Source: Methanolobus chelungpuianus
GTDB taxonomy: Archaea > Halobacteriota > Methanosarcinia > Methanosarcinales > Methanosarcinaceae
NCBI RefSeq assembly: GCF_024500045.1
Contig: NZ_JTEO01000004.1
Coordinates: 682,001-746,000 of the forward strand
DNA: 64,000 nucleotides
Direction of reading: 5' to 3'
The notes below the pieces were generated by a model that searched no databases, was not told the DNA's origin, and saw only the letters and a list, made by a program, of their open reading frames with translations. A program made the position numbers and the translations under genes. The stretch's first letter is position 1. Every line of letters begins with the position of its first letter. Of the stretch, positions 8,304-17,238 are shown one piece after another.

Positions 8304-8938
8304 AGGGACTTATTTTTGACTGCTACCACACCATCGTGGACATCAAGACGGATGAAAGTGATTACTACACCTATGATACTGTAAGCAAATGGCTCCAATA
8401 CCAGGGAGTGATGATCGACCCCCGGAGGCTGAAGGGCGAATATCATGCCCTGGCAAAGGAAACGGTGGAAGCCTCCGGGGAAGAACACGCCGAGATCAGG
8501 GTCGAGGAGATATTTGAGAGGATCTGCAGGGATAACTCTGTCTGGGATATCGATGAGCACAAACTTGGGATCGAGACCTCGAAGGTGTTCCGTTCGGCTT
8601 CATTACGGAAGATCGGGGTCTTCCCGGAGAGCCTGAAGATAATCGAAGAGAGCCCCTCTTTGATAAAGTGCATGCTTTCCAACGGGCAGCGCGTATTCTC
8701 CGAACTGGAATTGCGTTTCCTGGGACTCTACGACCTCTTTGATATCATTATCTTCTCCTCGGATGTCAGGTACAAGAAGCCCAACCCGAAGATATACAGG
8801 CTTGCACTTGAAAAGATGCAGCTTGAACCCTGGGAAGTGATCTTCATAGGGGACACGCCGGAGAACGACATTATAGCTCCGCAGGAGATGGGAATGCAGG
8901 CCATGCATATCCAGGATGCATGGAAGCTGCTGCCCTGA
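8282..8938 (+). CDS. HAD-superfamily hydrolase
   Basis: A 218-aa haloacid dehalogenase-type hydrolase, probably a phosphatase. Motif I is LIFDCYHT, but the second Asp of the usual D-x-D is Tyr, which is more like haloacid dehalogenases and some atypical phosphatases. Motif II is MLSNGQ, the motif III lysine lies in VRYKKPNPKIY, and motif IV is FIGDTPENDI. The helical cap lies between motifs I and II (about residues 20-95). Its start lies inside the end of the kinase-like gene (22-nt overlap), so the two are translationally coupled. A coupled kinase and phosphatase suggests action on the same metabolite, but the substrate cannot be read from sequence. Confidence 0.85.
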   Translation: MFESYRVKGLIFDCYHTIVDIKTDESDYYTYDTVSKWLQYQGVMIDPRRLKGEYHALAKETVEASGEEHAEIRVEEIFERICRDNSVWDIDEHKLGIETSKVFRSASLRKIGVFPESLKIIEESPSLIKCMLSNGQRVFSELELRFLGLYDLFDIIIFSSDVRYKKPNPKIYRLALEKMQLEPWEVIFIGDTPENDIIAPQEMGMQAMHIQDAWKLLP

Positions 8939-8963
8939 GAACGGATGTCTGTTCATCTAAGCT

Positions 8964-9896
8964 TCAATAAGCGCCTGGAGACCTGACCGTTATATCCATG
9001 GTAGCCGAAGCGATGGTTATCCTGTCGTCCTTCTGGAGGTCCTCAAGTATCAGGCGGCTAAGCCTGTCATGGATATACCTCCTCTGTCTTGCCAGGGTTA
9101 TATATCTTATAGAGAGGTCTATCCAGTTGTCGGTCATCCTGAGGTAGATAGCAGGAACCTGCGTATACTCCGAAAGATAATATTTCTTGCTCAGCCCGGA
9201 TATCTGCTCCTGTGCTGCAAGGGTCACTCCCAGGGTTTCCTCCCTGACTATGCCCATTATTCTTTCATGGGCACCCTTCCAGTCGCTGTGGTAGGTGATT
9301 GGGAGGATTATCTCGTCCCATATGAAGGGATTATCCTTACTGTAGTTGTTTATCACGCTGTCCAGGACCACACTGTTCGGAATGGTGGATATCCTTCCCG
9401 TGGGCTGGTCTGCATTGACCCATTCCTTCAGTTCAAAGAGCGTGGTATTCAGGATTCCAATATCGATTATATCGCCCATCTTTGAGTTGATCTCTATCCT
9501 GTCACCTACCCTGTAGGTCCCCGTTGTGAAAATTATCAACCCGCCCATGAGGTTCTTGAAGAAATCCTGTAAGGCAACGGTCACACCGGCAGCTATCAGT
9601 CCGTATGAAACAAGCAGGACCTGTGTATCTTCCACCCACACACGGATAGACACCAGCAGGAGGAGAACGACATATAATATGGAAACTATCCTGCTGAATT
9701 CGAATCTGGTCTTGTCATCCTTGATCTTCTTAGCTATCCGGTATTCCAGAACCACTTTGAAGAAAAGGTGTATTACCGTGAGCCATAGAAGTGTGGAGTA
9801 TATCCTGAACAGGAAAAAGCTTCTATGCTCAACAGCCAGAAGCCATGCTGTAACGGTCAGCAGCAGGAGAGAGAAAACAACGATGAGATGTTTCAT
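8964..9896 (-). CDS. MscS-family mechanosensitive ion channel
   Basis: A 310-aa membrane channel of the small-conductance mechanosensitive family that releases solutes on hypo-osmotic shock. Four hydrophobic segments lie in the first 130 residues. The pore-lining helix and following loop are seen as GLIAAGVTVALQDFFKNLMG. The beta domain starts at TYRVGDRIEI, typical of MscS. The C-terminal alpha-beta domain is present and the length is normal. It is convergent with the HAD gene and appears monocistronic. Confidence 0.9.
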   Translation of the reverse strand: MKHLIVVFSLLLLTVTAWLLAVEHRSFFLFRIYSTLLWLTVIHLFFKVVLEYRIAKKIKDDKTRFEFSRIVSILYVVLLLLVSIRVWVEDTQVLLVSYGLIAAGVTVALQDFFKNLMGGLIIFTTGTYRVGDRIEINSKMGDIIDIGILNTTLFELKEWVNADQPTGRISTIPNSVVLDSVINNYSKDNPFIWDEIILPITYHSDWKGAHERIMGIVREETLGVTLAAQEQISGLSKKYYLSEYTQVPAIYLRMTDNWIDLSIRYITLARQRRYIHDRLSRLILEDLQKDDRITIASATMDITVRSPGAY

Positions 9897-10057
9897 TGGT
9901 ATATTTTTGGGAAGGATTCAAATAAATACCTTTTTGATTTGCTAATAACTATATTAAAAGTCTCGCGTAAACACAGTCCGCTTTATATGAGGAGGTTGTG
10001 AGTCTATAAGGTCAAAAGCAAGGAATGATCCGAAAGAATGATCCGCTATGGACCGGA

Positions 10058-10093
10058 GTAAGAAAATGAGGCAACGGTATGCTGAACATACCG
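10058..10093 (-). terminator. Hairpin terminator of zinc-ribbon gene
   Basis: CGGTATG (10075-10081) pairs perfectly with CATACCG (10087-10093) over a 5-nt loop. On the minus strand it is followed by a T-rich run (CATTTTCTT). It lies 41 nt past the stop of the 10134-10430 gene. The same region also holds a direct repeat, GAATGATCCG, at 10023-10032 and 10036-10045. Confidence 0.5.
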
Positions 10094-10133
10094 GCCCGAT
10101 ATAAATAAGAACTAATTCAGGGAATTAATCTGC

Positions 10134-10430
10134 TTAATATCTCTTTGGAGGTCTGTGGTTCTGGTAGCATTCCCTGCAGTATACGGGCCTGTCACCTGAG
10201 GGCACGAAGGGCACCTGTGTTTCCTGGCCGCAGTCTGCACAGGTTGCAGGGTGCATCTCCCTCGGACCGCTTGGCCTGAAGCCGCCACTTCCGCCCCTGT
10301 CGTTCCTTGGACCGCTTGGCCTGAAGCCACCGCTTCCGCCTCTGTCGTTCCTGTCGCCCCTGTCATTCCTTGGACCGCTTGATCTGAAGCCACCGTTTCC
10401 GCCGCTGCCGCCTCTCTTATCGTTTCTCAT
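10134..10430 (-). CDS. C-x2-C-x17-C-x2-C zinc-ribbon protein with Gly/Arg-rich repeats
   Basis: A 98-aa protein with two parts. Residues 1-58 are Gly/Arg/Ser-rich with three near-identical units of the type GGSGGFRPSGPRNDR, an RGG-like, RNA-binding-type composition. Residues 59-98 hold a zinc ribbon with CADC, a 17-residue spacer and CREC, the arrangement of the small 'CxxC-x17-CxxC' domain family. A role in nucleic-acid binding or cold/stress response is plausible but unproven. The start at 10430 is preferred because AAAGGAA lies 7 nt upstream; a longer frame exists to 10493. Terminator at 10058-10093. Confidence 0.75.
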   Translation of the reverse strand: MRNDKRGGSGGNGGFRSSGPRNDRGDRNDRGGSGGFRPSGPRNDRGGSGGFRPSGPREMHPATCADCGQETQVPFVPSGDRPVYCRECYQNHRPPKRY

Positions 10431-10906
10431 GTTTGATTTCCTTTGTGTTGTATTTATGTGTAACTTCCTATGCGGAAGAGAGAACCTTCGCATGACTCGT
10501 TCAATCTGATCTTTGTATCTCTTATCCTACCTGACACCAAATCATCATTCTTAAGAGACAGCATGGATTTACCCCTGGCTCCTGAACTGTGATATGTGAA
10601 CAGACCTAGCTGAGACGGAAACATTTATCCTGCAATCGATACGATATTCTCTTTTATTGTCTGCAATTAACCTAAAAGAAGTAATAGAACGGAATCATCC
10701 CTTTTCTTAACCCATCAAGTAAGTTAACTGTAAGTTAGAAATGCTCTTGCAGATATAAATCATTTACCGTCGTCCGGGAGTTATAAACGGGATCAAAGCA
10801 GATGATTTAAGTCTTTGAAGGAGCATAGGGTATTAAAAGCTGTACAGACGTCTGTAATTGCTCTTTAGCAGTTAATTTGAAAAAGGGAAAGAGGATTCTT
10901 ACTATC
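10431..10906. other. Divergent intergenic region
   Basis: About 475 bp between the minus-strand zinc-ribbon gene and hemD. Apart from AT-rich promoter-like stretches near 10610-10660 and 10750-10765, nothing is recognised. No conserved hairpin or small frame with a ribosome binding site was found. Confidence 0.4.
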
Positions 10907-11722
10907 ATGGCACCTGAAACGAGTAAACCTGTGATCGCGGTCATGCGGCCTGAAATGTATCTGGGGACATCTGTGGGACTTGCACAGTCAGCAGGATTTG
11001 GCACTCTTGCAGTCCCCCTGGCAGAGCTCAGCAACATAAAGGATAGTGTATTCGACGGCTTTTTCTCACGTGTTATGAAAGGTGAGACCGACTGCGTGAT
11101 ATTTGCAGGCCCGGGAGAAATAGAGTATACCCTGAGGAAGATACCTTATCCTATCAGGCCCCAATTCATTGAAGCGCTGAACCAGAGGTATGTAGTGGCT
11201 GTCAATACTGAGACCAGGGAGTCACTTGAACAGGAGAATGTAAAGGTGCAGGGTATGCCCGAAATTTACAATACTGAGGAAGTTGCCTTTTACATGCAGG
11301 ACTATGCAGATGAAGCTGTCATAGATGTGGTATATGGCACGCCGGACTCCAATAAGTTCACTGACAGCCTTCGTGATTTCGGCGCTACGGTTTTCGAGAC
11401 AAGGGTTTACAACCTGATCGATCCGGACAGGGAGGAGCAGGTGCAATTCATCAGGACGGCAATGGAAGGCAATATCGATGTGTTTGCTTTTACGGACCCG
11501 ATAACAGTGCACAATTTCTTTGACCACGCCAGACGCCAGGGTCTTGACAGGGATGCAGCACAGGTACTCAACAACTCAATTACTGCCGCAATCGGTGAAT
11601 CAACGGCGTACACGCTGAAGCTGTACAAAGTAAAACCTAAGGTAACGCCTGAGAATTTCACATTCGAAGAACTGCTTCAAGCATCCATGAAGGCTTACAG
11701 GGATAAAAAAGGCAGCAATTGA
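10907..11722 (+). CDS. hemD: Uroporphyrinogen-III synthase
   Basis: A two-lobed HemD-type protein that cyclises hydroxymethylbilane to uroporphyrinogen III, feeding siroheme, heme, F430 and corrinoids. Seen are the N-lobe start (KPVIAVMRPEMYLGTS), the central VIFAGPGEIEY turn, the second-lobe strand VIDVVYG, and the C-terminal pattern VFAFTDPITVHNFFDHAR followed by AAIGESTAYTLK, typical of HemD. ATG at 10907 gives 271 residues; a TTG at 10877 would add ten residues without a ribosome binding site. It stands alone, about 22 kb from the other heme genes, although it acts directly after hemC. Confidence 0.85.
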   Translation: MAPETSKPVIAVMRPEMYLGTSVGLAQSAGFGTLAVPLAELSNIKDSVFDGFFSRVMKGETDCVIFAGPGEIEYTLRKIPYPIRPQFIEALNQRYVVAVNTETRESLEQENVKVQGMPEIYNTEEVAFYMQDYADEAVIDVVYGTPDSNKFTDSLRDFGATVFETRVYNLIDPDREEQVQFIRTAMEGNIDVFAFTDPITVHNFFDHARRQGLDRDAAQVLNNSITAAIGESTAYTLKLYKVKPKVTPENFTFEELLQASMKAYRDKKGSN

Positions 11723-11844
11723 GAACAGGGTGTAAGCAGTGGCGTGACCCGTGGAACGATGACTACTGCCATCAGGGAAAGCAGGGATGGATAAGAAGCC
11801 TCAGGTTTTTGGCCGGCTTTAAGTTCCAAACAAAAATATCGTTT

Positions 11845-12822
11845 TCATGCAGCCTCATCTTCACCACCCCATCTCTTCCTGATCCGGAGCAATGCATGAG
11901 ATATAACTCCCAGCACAGGCAGCTCTATCAAAGGACCGATCACCAATGCCAGTGCTATCAATGGCTCCTCCGGGAAAGCCGTGAGTGCGATCGCCAGCAC
12001 TATTGGTGAATTACGCGCAAGGGTTGTCAGATTCAGGCTTGCAGTATCCTCATATGAGAAAAGCAGTTTCCTTCCGATGACTTGTCCCACGATGAACACT
12101 ATCGTGAAGAACAGCAGTACCGGAGGTATCAGTTTCAACAGCACCAGCGGGTTACGGACCAGGTATTCTCCCTGGGAAGCGAACATGGATATGATAGCAA
12201 GGTTCAGGAAAGAGAACTGCAGGTGGCCAAGCTTCGGGAAGACCTTTTCCTCAAGCCAGTACTCTCCTTTCATTCCCGGCAGGACCGCTTTTGATACAAG
12301 GGACAGGAAGAAGGGAATAAAGAGCACAAGGACCACACTCTCCAGTAGGGTTAAAGGGTTGATCGCTGCAATGGTTCCGGCGAATATGAGTAAGTAAACA
12401 GGCAGCAGTATCAGCTGGAGGATAAGGTTCATAGGAAGGATGGATGCAGAGAGCGGTACATTGCCCCGCGAGAGACCCGTAAAAAGCAGGTACCAGTCAG
12501 TGCAGGGAGTGACCATGAGCATGATGAACCCTATCCAGAGAGCAGGCACGTCCCTCAGGAACAGGAACCCAAGGACAAAGGCCAGCAGAGGATTGAATAT
12601 GAAGTTCACGGCCCCGCTGACAGCAGCGAACCTCCAGTTCCTGAAGGAATCTCTCAGATGACCGAGAGGGACCTGCAAGAATATCCCGTACAGCATCACC
12701 ATCAGGAAAGGAACTATGAAAAATGCTGCATGATCCTTGAAAAAAGGAACCTGCCCGAGGATGAGCCCTACGAAGACTGATAATAGTATGAATAAAGACT
12801 GGTATTTTTCAATTGAGCCCAT
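11845..12822 (-). CDS. ACR3/bile-acid-symporter-family transporter (putative arsenite efflux)
   Basis: A 325-aa membrane protein with about ten hydrophobic segments. It belongs to the BASS/ACR3 superfamily: the conserved cysteine region TPCTDWYLLF in the fourth helix matches the position of the essential Cys of Acr3 arsenite exporters, and SIEKYQSLFILL opens the protein as in ACR3. Arsenite or related anion efflux is the family expectation. There is no arsR or arsenate reductase beside it, so the substrate is uncertain. It is convergent with hemD. Confidence 0.8.
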   Translation of the reverse strand: MGSIEKYQSLFILLSVFVGLILGQVPFFKDHAAFFIVPFLMVMLYGIFLQVPLGHLRDSFRNWRFAAVSGAVNFIFNPLLAFVLGFLFLRDVPALWIGFIMLMVTPCTDWYLLFTGLSRGNVPLSASILPMNLILQLILLPVYLLIFAGTIAAINPLTLLESVVLVLFIPFFLSLVSKAVLPGMKGEYWLEEKVFPKLGHLQFSFLNLAIISMFASQGEYLVRNPLVLLKLIPPVLLFFTIVFIVGQVIGRKLLFSYEDTASLNLTTLARNSPIVLAIALTAFPEEPLIALALVIGPLIELPVLGVISHALLRIRKRWGGEDEAA

Positions 12823-13014
12823 GATAGTTCTTCTTTACAGATGGATTTATACTATTAGATATCTTTCTATTCTCATCGCGTTAAAATTATTCAATAACAA
12901 CAGGCATCCATATTATGCCAGTAGTGACAAGGCTCTTATAGTAGTGTTCTAATCATCTGTTAGAATTGCTTTTTATATCGGTTGTATTCTCAGGAGCAGG
13001 GAGGACACTCTACC
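12823..13014. promoter_or_regulatory. Divergent promoter region
   Basis: Separates the ACR3-like gene (minus) from the DUF1538 operon (plus). TTTTTATATCGG at about 12970-12981 is a good TATA box for the plus-strand operon, and GGGAGG at about 13000 is the ribosome binding site for the ATG at 13015. Confidence 0.5.
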
Positions 13015-13701
13015 ATGATACAGGACTTCAAGGAGACATTCAGGGAGGTATTGCAGGCTGTGCTGCCACTCACTGCAGCCGTGCTCCTGATTATGCTGGT
13101 CATTGGACTTAACTCCGGGATATTCATTTCCTTCTTCACAGGAACTATACTGGTAATTGCAGGCATGGTCCTTTTCCTGATGGGAGTGAAACTGGGTATG
13201 CTGCCTATCGGTGAGTCTATCGGCTCGGAACTGCCAAAACACAATTCGCTGCTATTCATTGTAGGAGTTGCCTTTGCGCTGTCGTTCATAGTTACCATCG
13301 CCGAACCTGATGTAAGAGTGCTGAGCACGATGATCGATTCGGTATCCGAGAATGGTATCTCCCGCAATACACTAATACTCTCCATCGCCCTTGGTGTGGG
13401 TTTCTTCGTATCGGTCTCCATGCTCAGGATAGTCTACGGAGTGCCTATAAAGTACCTGCTGACAGTGGGTTACCTGCTGGTCATAATTTTGTCCTTCTTC
13501 ACAAAACCAGAGTACCTTGCCATAGCCTATGATGCCGGAGGTGTGACTACCGGTCCCATGACCGTGCCTGTGATCCTGGCGCTGGGCATAGGCGTAGTAT
13601 CTGTGCTGGGAGAGAAATCGGAGCTTTCCGAAGGTTTCGGTCTTATAGGACTCGCATCCATAGGCCCGATAATAAGTATAATGTTGATGGGAGTGTTTTA
13701 A
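13015..13701 (+). CDS. DUF1538 membrane protein (first of a pair)
   Basis: A 228-aa integral membrane protein with about seven hydrophobic segments, matching the DUF1538 family by its pattern: FREVLQAVLPL at the start, the central AEPDVRVLS motif, and AIAYDAGGVTTGPMTVP near the end. DUF1538 proteins are probable transporters that often occur in pairs beside a P-II signalling protein, as here. The Gly/Thr-rich GGVTTGP motif probably lies in the transport path. The start at 13015 is chosen for the GGGAGG motif 9 nt upstream. The next gene starts 2 nt after its stop. Confidence 0.85.
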   Translation: MIQDFKETFREVLQAVLPLTAAVLLIMLVIGLNSGIFISFFTGTILVIAGMVLFLMGVKLGMLPIGESIGSELPKHNSLLFIVGVAFALSFIVTIAEPDVRVLSTMIDSVSENGISRNTLILSIALGVGFFVSVSMLRIVYGVPIKYLLTVGYLLVIILSFFTKPEYLAIAYDAGGVTTGPMTVPVILALGIGVVSVLGEKSELSEGFGLIGLASIGPIISIMLMGVF

Positions 13702-13703
13702 CC

Positions 13704-14432
13704 TTGAGCGGCGCAGAGCAGGGATTGCTGGATATCTTTTGGGAGGTTCTGCAGGCATTACTGCCTCTTGTGATGTTTTTCATAATATTCCAATTACTTT
13801 ACCTGAAATTCCCTTCCTCGCAGCTGGTGAAGCTAGCCCTGGGAATATCGATGACAGCCCTTGGGATGATATTGTTCCTTTATGGGGTGTATAACGGTTT
13901 CTTCCCTGTTGGAACGGAGATCGGGAACTATTTCGGGACAATGGAACATAAGTGGATAATGATACCTGTGGGCTTCTTCCTTGGTTTCCTTGCAACCTTT
14001 GCAGAGCCTGCAGTAAGGGTGCTGTGCTATCAGATAGAGAAATCTTCCAGCGGCTACATAAGATCTAAACTGATGCTTTACACGCTGTCCCTTAGTGTGG
14101 CGGTATTCGTTTCCATCGGGATGGCCAAACTTGTGTATGGGATCCCTTTCCTTTACATAATTGTACCCGGCTATCTTCTTGCTATATCGCTGATGTGGCT
14201 TTCGGATAAGGATTTCATAGCAATTGCCTTTGATGCGGGAGGAGTGGCTACAGGACCTATGGCTGTCACCTTTCTCATGTCCATGGCTGTCGGCGTGGCA
14301 TCAGCCCAGGATGGCAGGAATGCTGTTACCGACGGTTTCGGGATGATAGCACTGATAGCGCTTGCACCCATCATCTTTGTAATGCTTTTAGGCGTATATA
14401 TACGGTATATCGGAGGTAAGAATGATGTATGA
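13704..14432 (+). CDS. DUF1538 membrane protein (second of a pair)
   Basis: A 242-aa paralogue of the preceding gene with the same landmarks: FWEVLQALLPL, AEPAVRVLC, and AIAFDAGGVATGPMAV. Its start is TTG, 2 nt after the upstream stop, and its 3' end overlaps the P-II gene by 11 nt, so the three are one operon. The two proteins probably form a heteromeric transporter. In both the second motif reads AEP-x-VRVL, suggesting that the two halves make equivalent contributions to a shared site. Confidence 0.85.
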   Translation: MSGAEQGLLDIFWEVLQALLPLVMFFIIFQLLYLKFPSSQLVKLALGISMTALGMILFLYGVYNGFFPVGTEIGNYFGTMEHKWIMIPVGFFLGFLATFAEPAVRVLCYQIEKSSSGYIRSKLMLYTLSLSVAVFVSIGMAKLVYGIPFLYIIVPGYLLAISLMWLSDKDFIAIAFDAGGVATGPMAVTFLMSMAVGVASAQDGRNAVTDGFGMIALIALAPIIFVMLLGVYIRYIGGKNDV

Positions 14433-14796
14433 TGAGAATGACTTGGTCCTGATAGTGACTATAGTGAAAAAGGGATGGGGCGATAAGGTAGTGAAAGCGT
14501 CCAAGAAGGCAGGTGCCAGGGGCGGTACGATAATATTCGGGCGCGGTACGGGAGTCAATGAGAATAAGAGCCTCCTTGGGATGCTGATCGAACCCGAGAA
14601 GGAGGTAGTGTTCACTATTGCAGAGGCTATAAGTGCTGACAATATAATAGAGAACATCAGCCAGGATGTGGGCCTCGATAAACCGGGACAGGGATTGGGG
14701 TTCGTGGTCCCTCTTGAAAGAGTGTTCGGGACAGCCCAGATCTTATGCGACCTGCACCAGCACTGTGAATCCGTCACTAAGGAAGATAAGGAATAG
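14422..14796 (+). CDS. P-II family signalling protein
   Basis: A 124-aa GlnB/GlnK-fold protein. The N-terminal strand (VLIVTIVKKGWGDKVVKASKKAGARGGTI) leads into a T-loop carrying FGRGTGVNEN. The LGFVVPLERVFG segment replaces the usual B-loop region. The canonical uridylylated T-loop Tyr is not seen. Such variant P-II proteins encoded beside DUF1538 genes probably gate the partner transporter in response to a nucleotide or small ligand. GGAGGT lies 5 nt before the ATG, inside the end of the DUF1538 gene. Confidence 0.82.
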   Translation: MMYDENDLVLIVTIVKKGWGDKVVKASKKAGARGGTIIFGRGTGVNENKSLLGMLIEPEKEVVFTIAEAISADNIIENISQDVGLDKPGQGLGFVVPLERVFGTAQILCDLHQHCESVTKEDKE

Positions 14797-14949
14797 TTCT
14801 GAGACGAATCCGTATAATGCAAAGCTCCCTCCCCCGGGCAAGCTCAAACAACTAATGAGTCCTAATAAATATTCGATGACAGCAGACACCTTTACTACAA
14901 AACCTTTTTTAGTATTAAACCAATTCACCCAAGATAGAGGGGTTACAAA

Positions 14950-16968
14950 ATGGACCTGACATTATTCACTGACATTGAGATCATTTTCGGCTTATCGATC
15001 TTCATACTCCTGCTATTCCACAGGCTCAGGCTCTCGCCGGTCCTAGGCTTCCTTGTTACGGGAATGGTAGCCGGGCCTCATGTGCTTGGTATAATCCGTG
15101 ATGTGGAGCAGGTAGAGATACTCGCGGAGATAGGAATAATCCTGTTGTTGTTCACGATAGGCGTCGAGATGTCCATCAAGGAACTCTGGGATATAAAACG
15201 ATTCGTGCTGCTGGGAGGAGGACTGCAGGTCATAGTCACCTCAGTGCTTGTGTACTACGTCGCCCTTACCATGGGATACAGTTCCAGCACTGCGCTGTTT
15301 CTGGGATTCCTCGTATCGCTTAGCAGTACGGCCATTGTACTTAAGCTGCTTCAGGAAAAAGGGGAGATGTATACGCCCTATGGCAAGATATCCCTTGGGA
15401 TACTCATATTCCAGGACATCGTTATCGTACCCATGATACTGCTGACCCCGATACTCGCAGGTGTCCCTTCCACATCGGGAGATAGTGCCACTTCTTTCCT
15501 GATAAAGGGGCTCGGCATTATGCTGATGGTCATTGTGAGTGCAAGATGGGTAATGCCTTCCCTGCTGTTCCAGATAGTCAAGACCCGGAACAGGGAACTG
15601 TTCCTTGTGACCATCATATTCGTCGTGTTCGGGACGGCATGGCTCACATCCAATGCCGGTCTCTCGCTCGCTCTGGGAGCTTTCCTGGCAGGCCTTATAA
15701 TATCGGAATCCGAGTACAGCCATCAGGCCATCGGTAACATGATGCCCTTCAAGGATGTGTTCATGAGCTTCTTTTTCGTATCTATCGGCATGCTGATGGA
15801 TGTAAGCTTCTTCCTGGAGAACATTGTCATCCTTCTTGCGCTGGCAAGTGTTGTCATATTCCTGAAATCATTTGCAGCCGGGGCTGTTACTTTCATAATG
15901 GGGTATCCACTGAGAACAACGCTCATTACAGGTATGGCACTCTCACAGGTGGGGGAGTTCTCCTTCGTGCTTTCCAGCTTCGGACGGGAATATGGCCTCC
16001 TCGATGAGAGACTTTACCAGAGCTTCCTTGCAGTCTCCATTGTCACTATGGCAGCCACTCCCTTTGTGATGACATCATCTCATCGCATATCACATAACAT
16101 ACTGAAGAGAACAAATAATAGGATACTCATCAACGGCCTCTCTTCAAGAAATACGGAACCGGATAAAGTAGATGAAGAGATGCATGACCACCTTATCATC
16201 ATTGGTTACGGATTTAACGGCAAGACCGTGTCCAACGCTGCAAAGACGGCAGGCATACCCTATGTAATTATCGAGACAAATCCCGAGACAGTACGTACTG
16301 AGAGACAGCATGGGGAAAGGATACACTATGGTGATGCAACCCATGAGACTGTCCTTGATTCAGCGAATATTAAGTCTGCCAGGGTCCTGGTCGTGGGAAT
16401 CTCTGACTTTATAGCCACCAGGACTCTTATCAATACTGCAAAGAGGATGAACCCTGATATCTACATAATCGCCAGGACACGGTACATGAACGAGATAAAG
16501 GCATTGAAGAGCATGGGTGCCGATGAAGTTATTCCAGAGGAGTACGAGACCTCAGTGGAGATATTCAGCCGCCTTCTTAAGAAATATCTTGTGCCGGAAG
16601 AAGAGATATACAGGTTCACCAGGGAAATAAGAGCAAACGGTTATTCCATGCTGCGCCAGCACTCAATGGAAGGTAATGAGAACATATTCAATCTGAAGGA
16701 TGAACTCCCGGGAGTGGAAGTCACATCCTTTAAACTAAGGGATGACTGCAGTTTCCATGGAAAGACGCTGACGGAACTGAACCTGAGAAAGAAGTACGGG
16801 ATAACTGTGCTGGCTATAAAGAGAGGGAAAAGCATGATAGCAAATCCCACAGGAGATGTAGAGTTGCTGTCTGCCGATACCTGTATAGTGCTCGGGAAGC
16901 CTGAAGGACTGTATCAGTTAAGAATGCTGATGGATGGGAATACATCTTCCGAAGAATGCCCTCTCTGA
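14950..16968 (+). CDS. CPA2-family cation/proton antiporter with TrkA-N and TrkA-C domains
   Basis: A 672-aa KefB/C-type monovalent cation:proton antiporter. About 12 membrane segments occupy residues 1-380 (early signature PVLGFLVTGMVAGPHVLG; SLSSTAIVLKLL in a conserved helix). A cytoplasmic TrkA-N/RCK domain follows with the nucleotide-binding GYGFNGK motif near residue 420, then a TrkA-C domain at about 570-660 (VTSFKLRDDC ... LGKPEGLYQL). It regulates internal K+ or Na+ and pH, gated by nucleotides. GAGGGG lies 7 nt before the ATG. No Kef ancillary subunit is next to it. Confidence 0.9.
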   Translation: MDLTLFTDIEIIFGLSIFILLLFHRLRLSPVLGFLVTGMVAGPHVLGIIRDVEQVEILAEIGIILLLFTIGVEMSIKELWDIKRFVLLGGGLQVIVTSVLVYYVALTMGYSSSTALFLGFLVSLSSTAIVLKLLQEKGEMYTPYGKISLGILIFQDIVIVPMILLTPILAGVPSTSGDSATSFLIKGLGIMLMVIVSARWVMPSLLFQIVKTRNRELFLVTIIFVVFGTAWLTSNAGLSLALGAFLAGLIISESEYSHQAIGNMMPFKDVFMSFFFVSIGMLMDVSFFLENIVILLALASVVIFLKSFAAGAVTFIMGYPLRTTLITGMALSQVGEFSFVLSSFGREYGLLDERLYQSFLAVSIVTMAATPFVMTSSHRISHNILKRTNNRILINGLSSRNTEPDKVDEEMHDHLIIIGYGFNGKTVSNAAKTAGIPYVIIETNPETVRTERQHGERIHYGDATHETVLDSANIKSARVLVVGISDFIATRTLINTAKRMNPDIYIIARTRYMNEIKALKSMGADEVIPEEYETSVEIFSRLLKKYLVPEEEIYRFTREIRANGYSMLRQHSMEGNENIFNLKDELPGVEVTSFKLRDDCSFHGKTLTELNLRKKYGITVLAIKRGKSMIANPTGDVELLSADTCIVLGKPEGLYQLRMLMDGNTSSEECPL

Positions 16969-17028
16969 TAGGGGCAAAGTTGGTCGTGCGGACGTCAGCG
17001 CTGTCGATCGCGGTCCCTGCCAGGAGCC

Positions 17029-17190
17029 TTGTGCGTCACCTACATCCGGCTCTTTGAGTGCATGAACGAGCACGGGCTGGAACTGGCAGGCCCATCAAGG
17101 GCATTGTACCTCAACGATCCTCAAGAGGTCGCAGAGGAGGAGCCCATGAGCGAGATACAACTTCCCGTAAAATGGGCGAAGATACTGTCA
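17029..17190 (+). pseudogene. Remnant of GyrI-like effector-binding domain protein
   Basis: A fragment of about 50 codons (RLFECMNEHGLELAGPSRAL, then LNDPQEVAEEEPMSEIQLPV) matches the C-terminal half of AraC-type effector-binding (GyrI-like) proteins, where a Glu in the EEE stretch lines the ligand pocket. The N-terminal half and any start codon are missing, and after the LPV end the frame runs on with unrelated sequence. It is a decayed, truncated gene. Confidence 0.6.
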
Positions 17191-17238
17191 GAGAATATTC
17201 TTTCCCTGACAGTTTTAATTCTGAATCAACCGGAGCAC

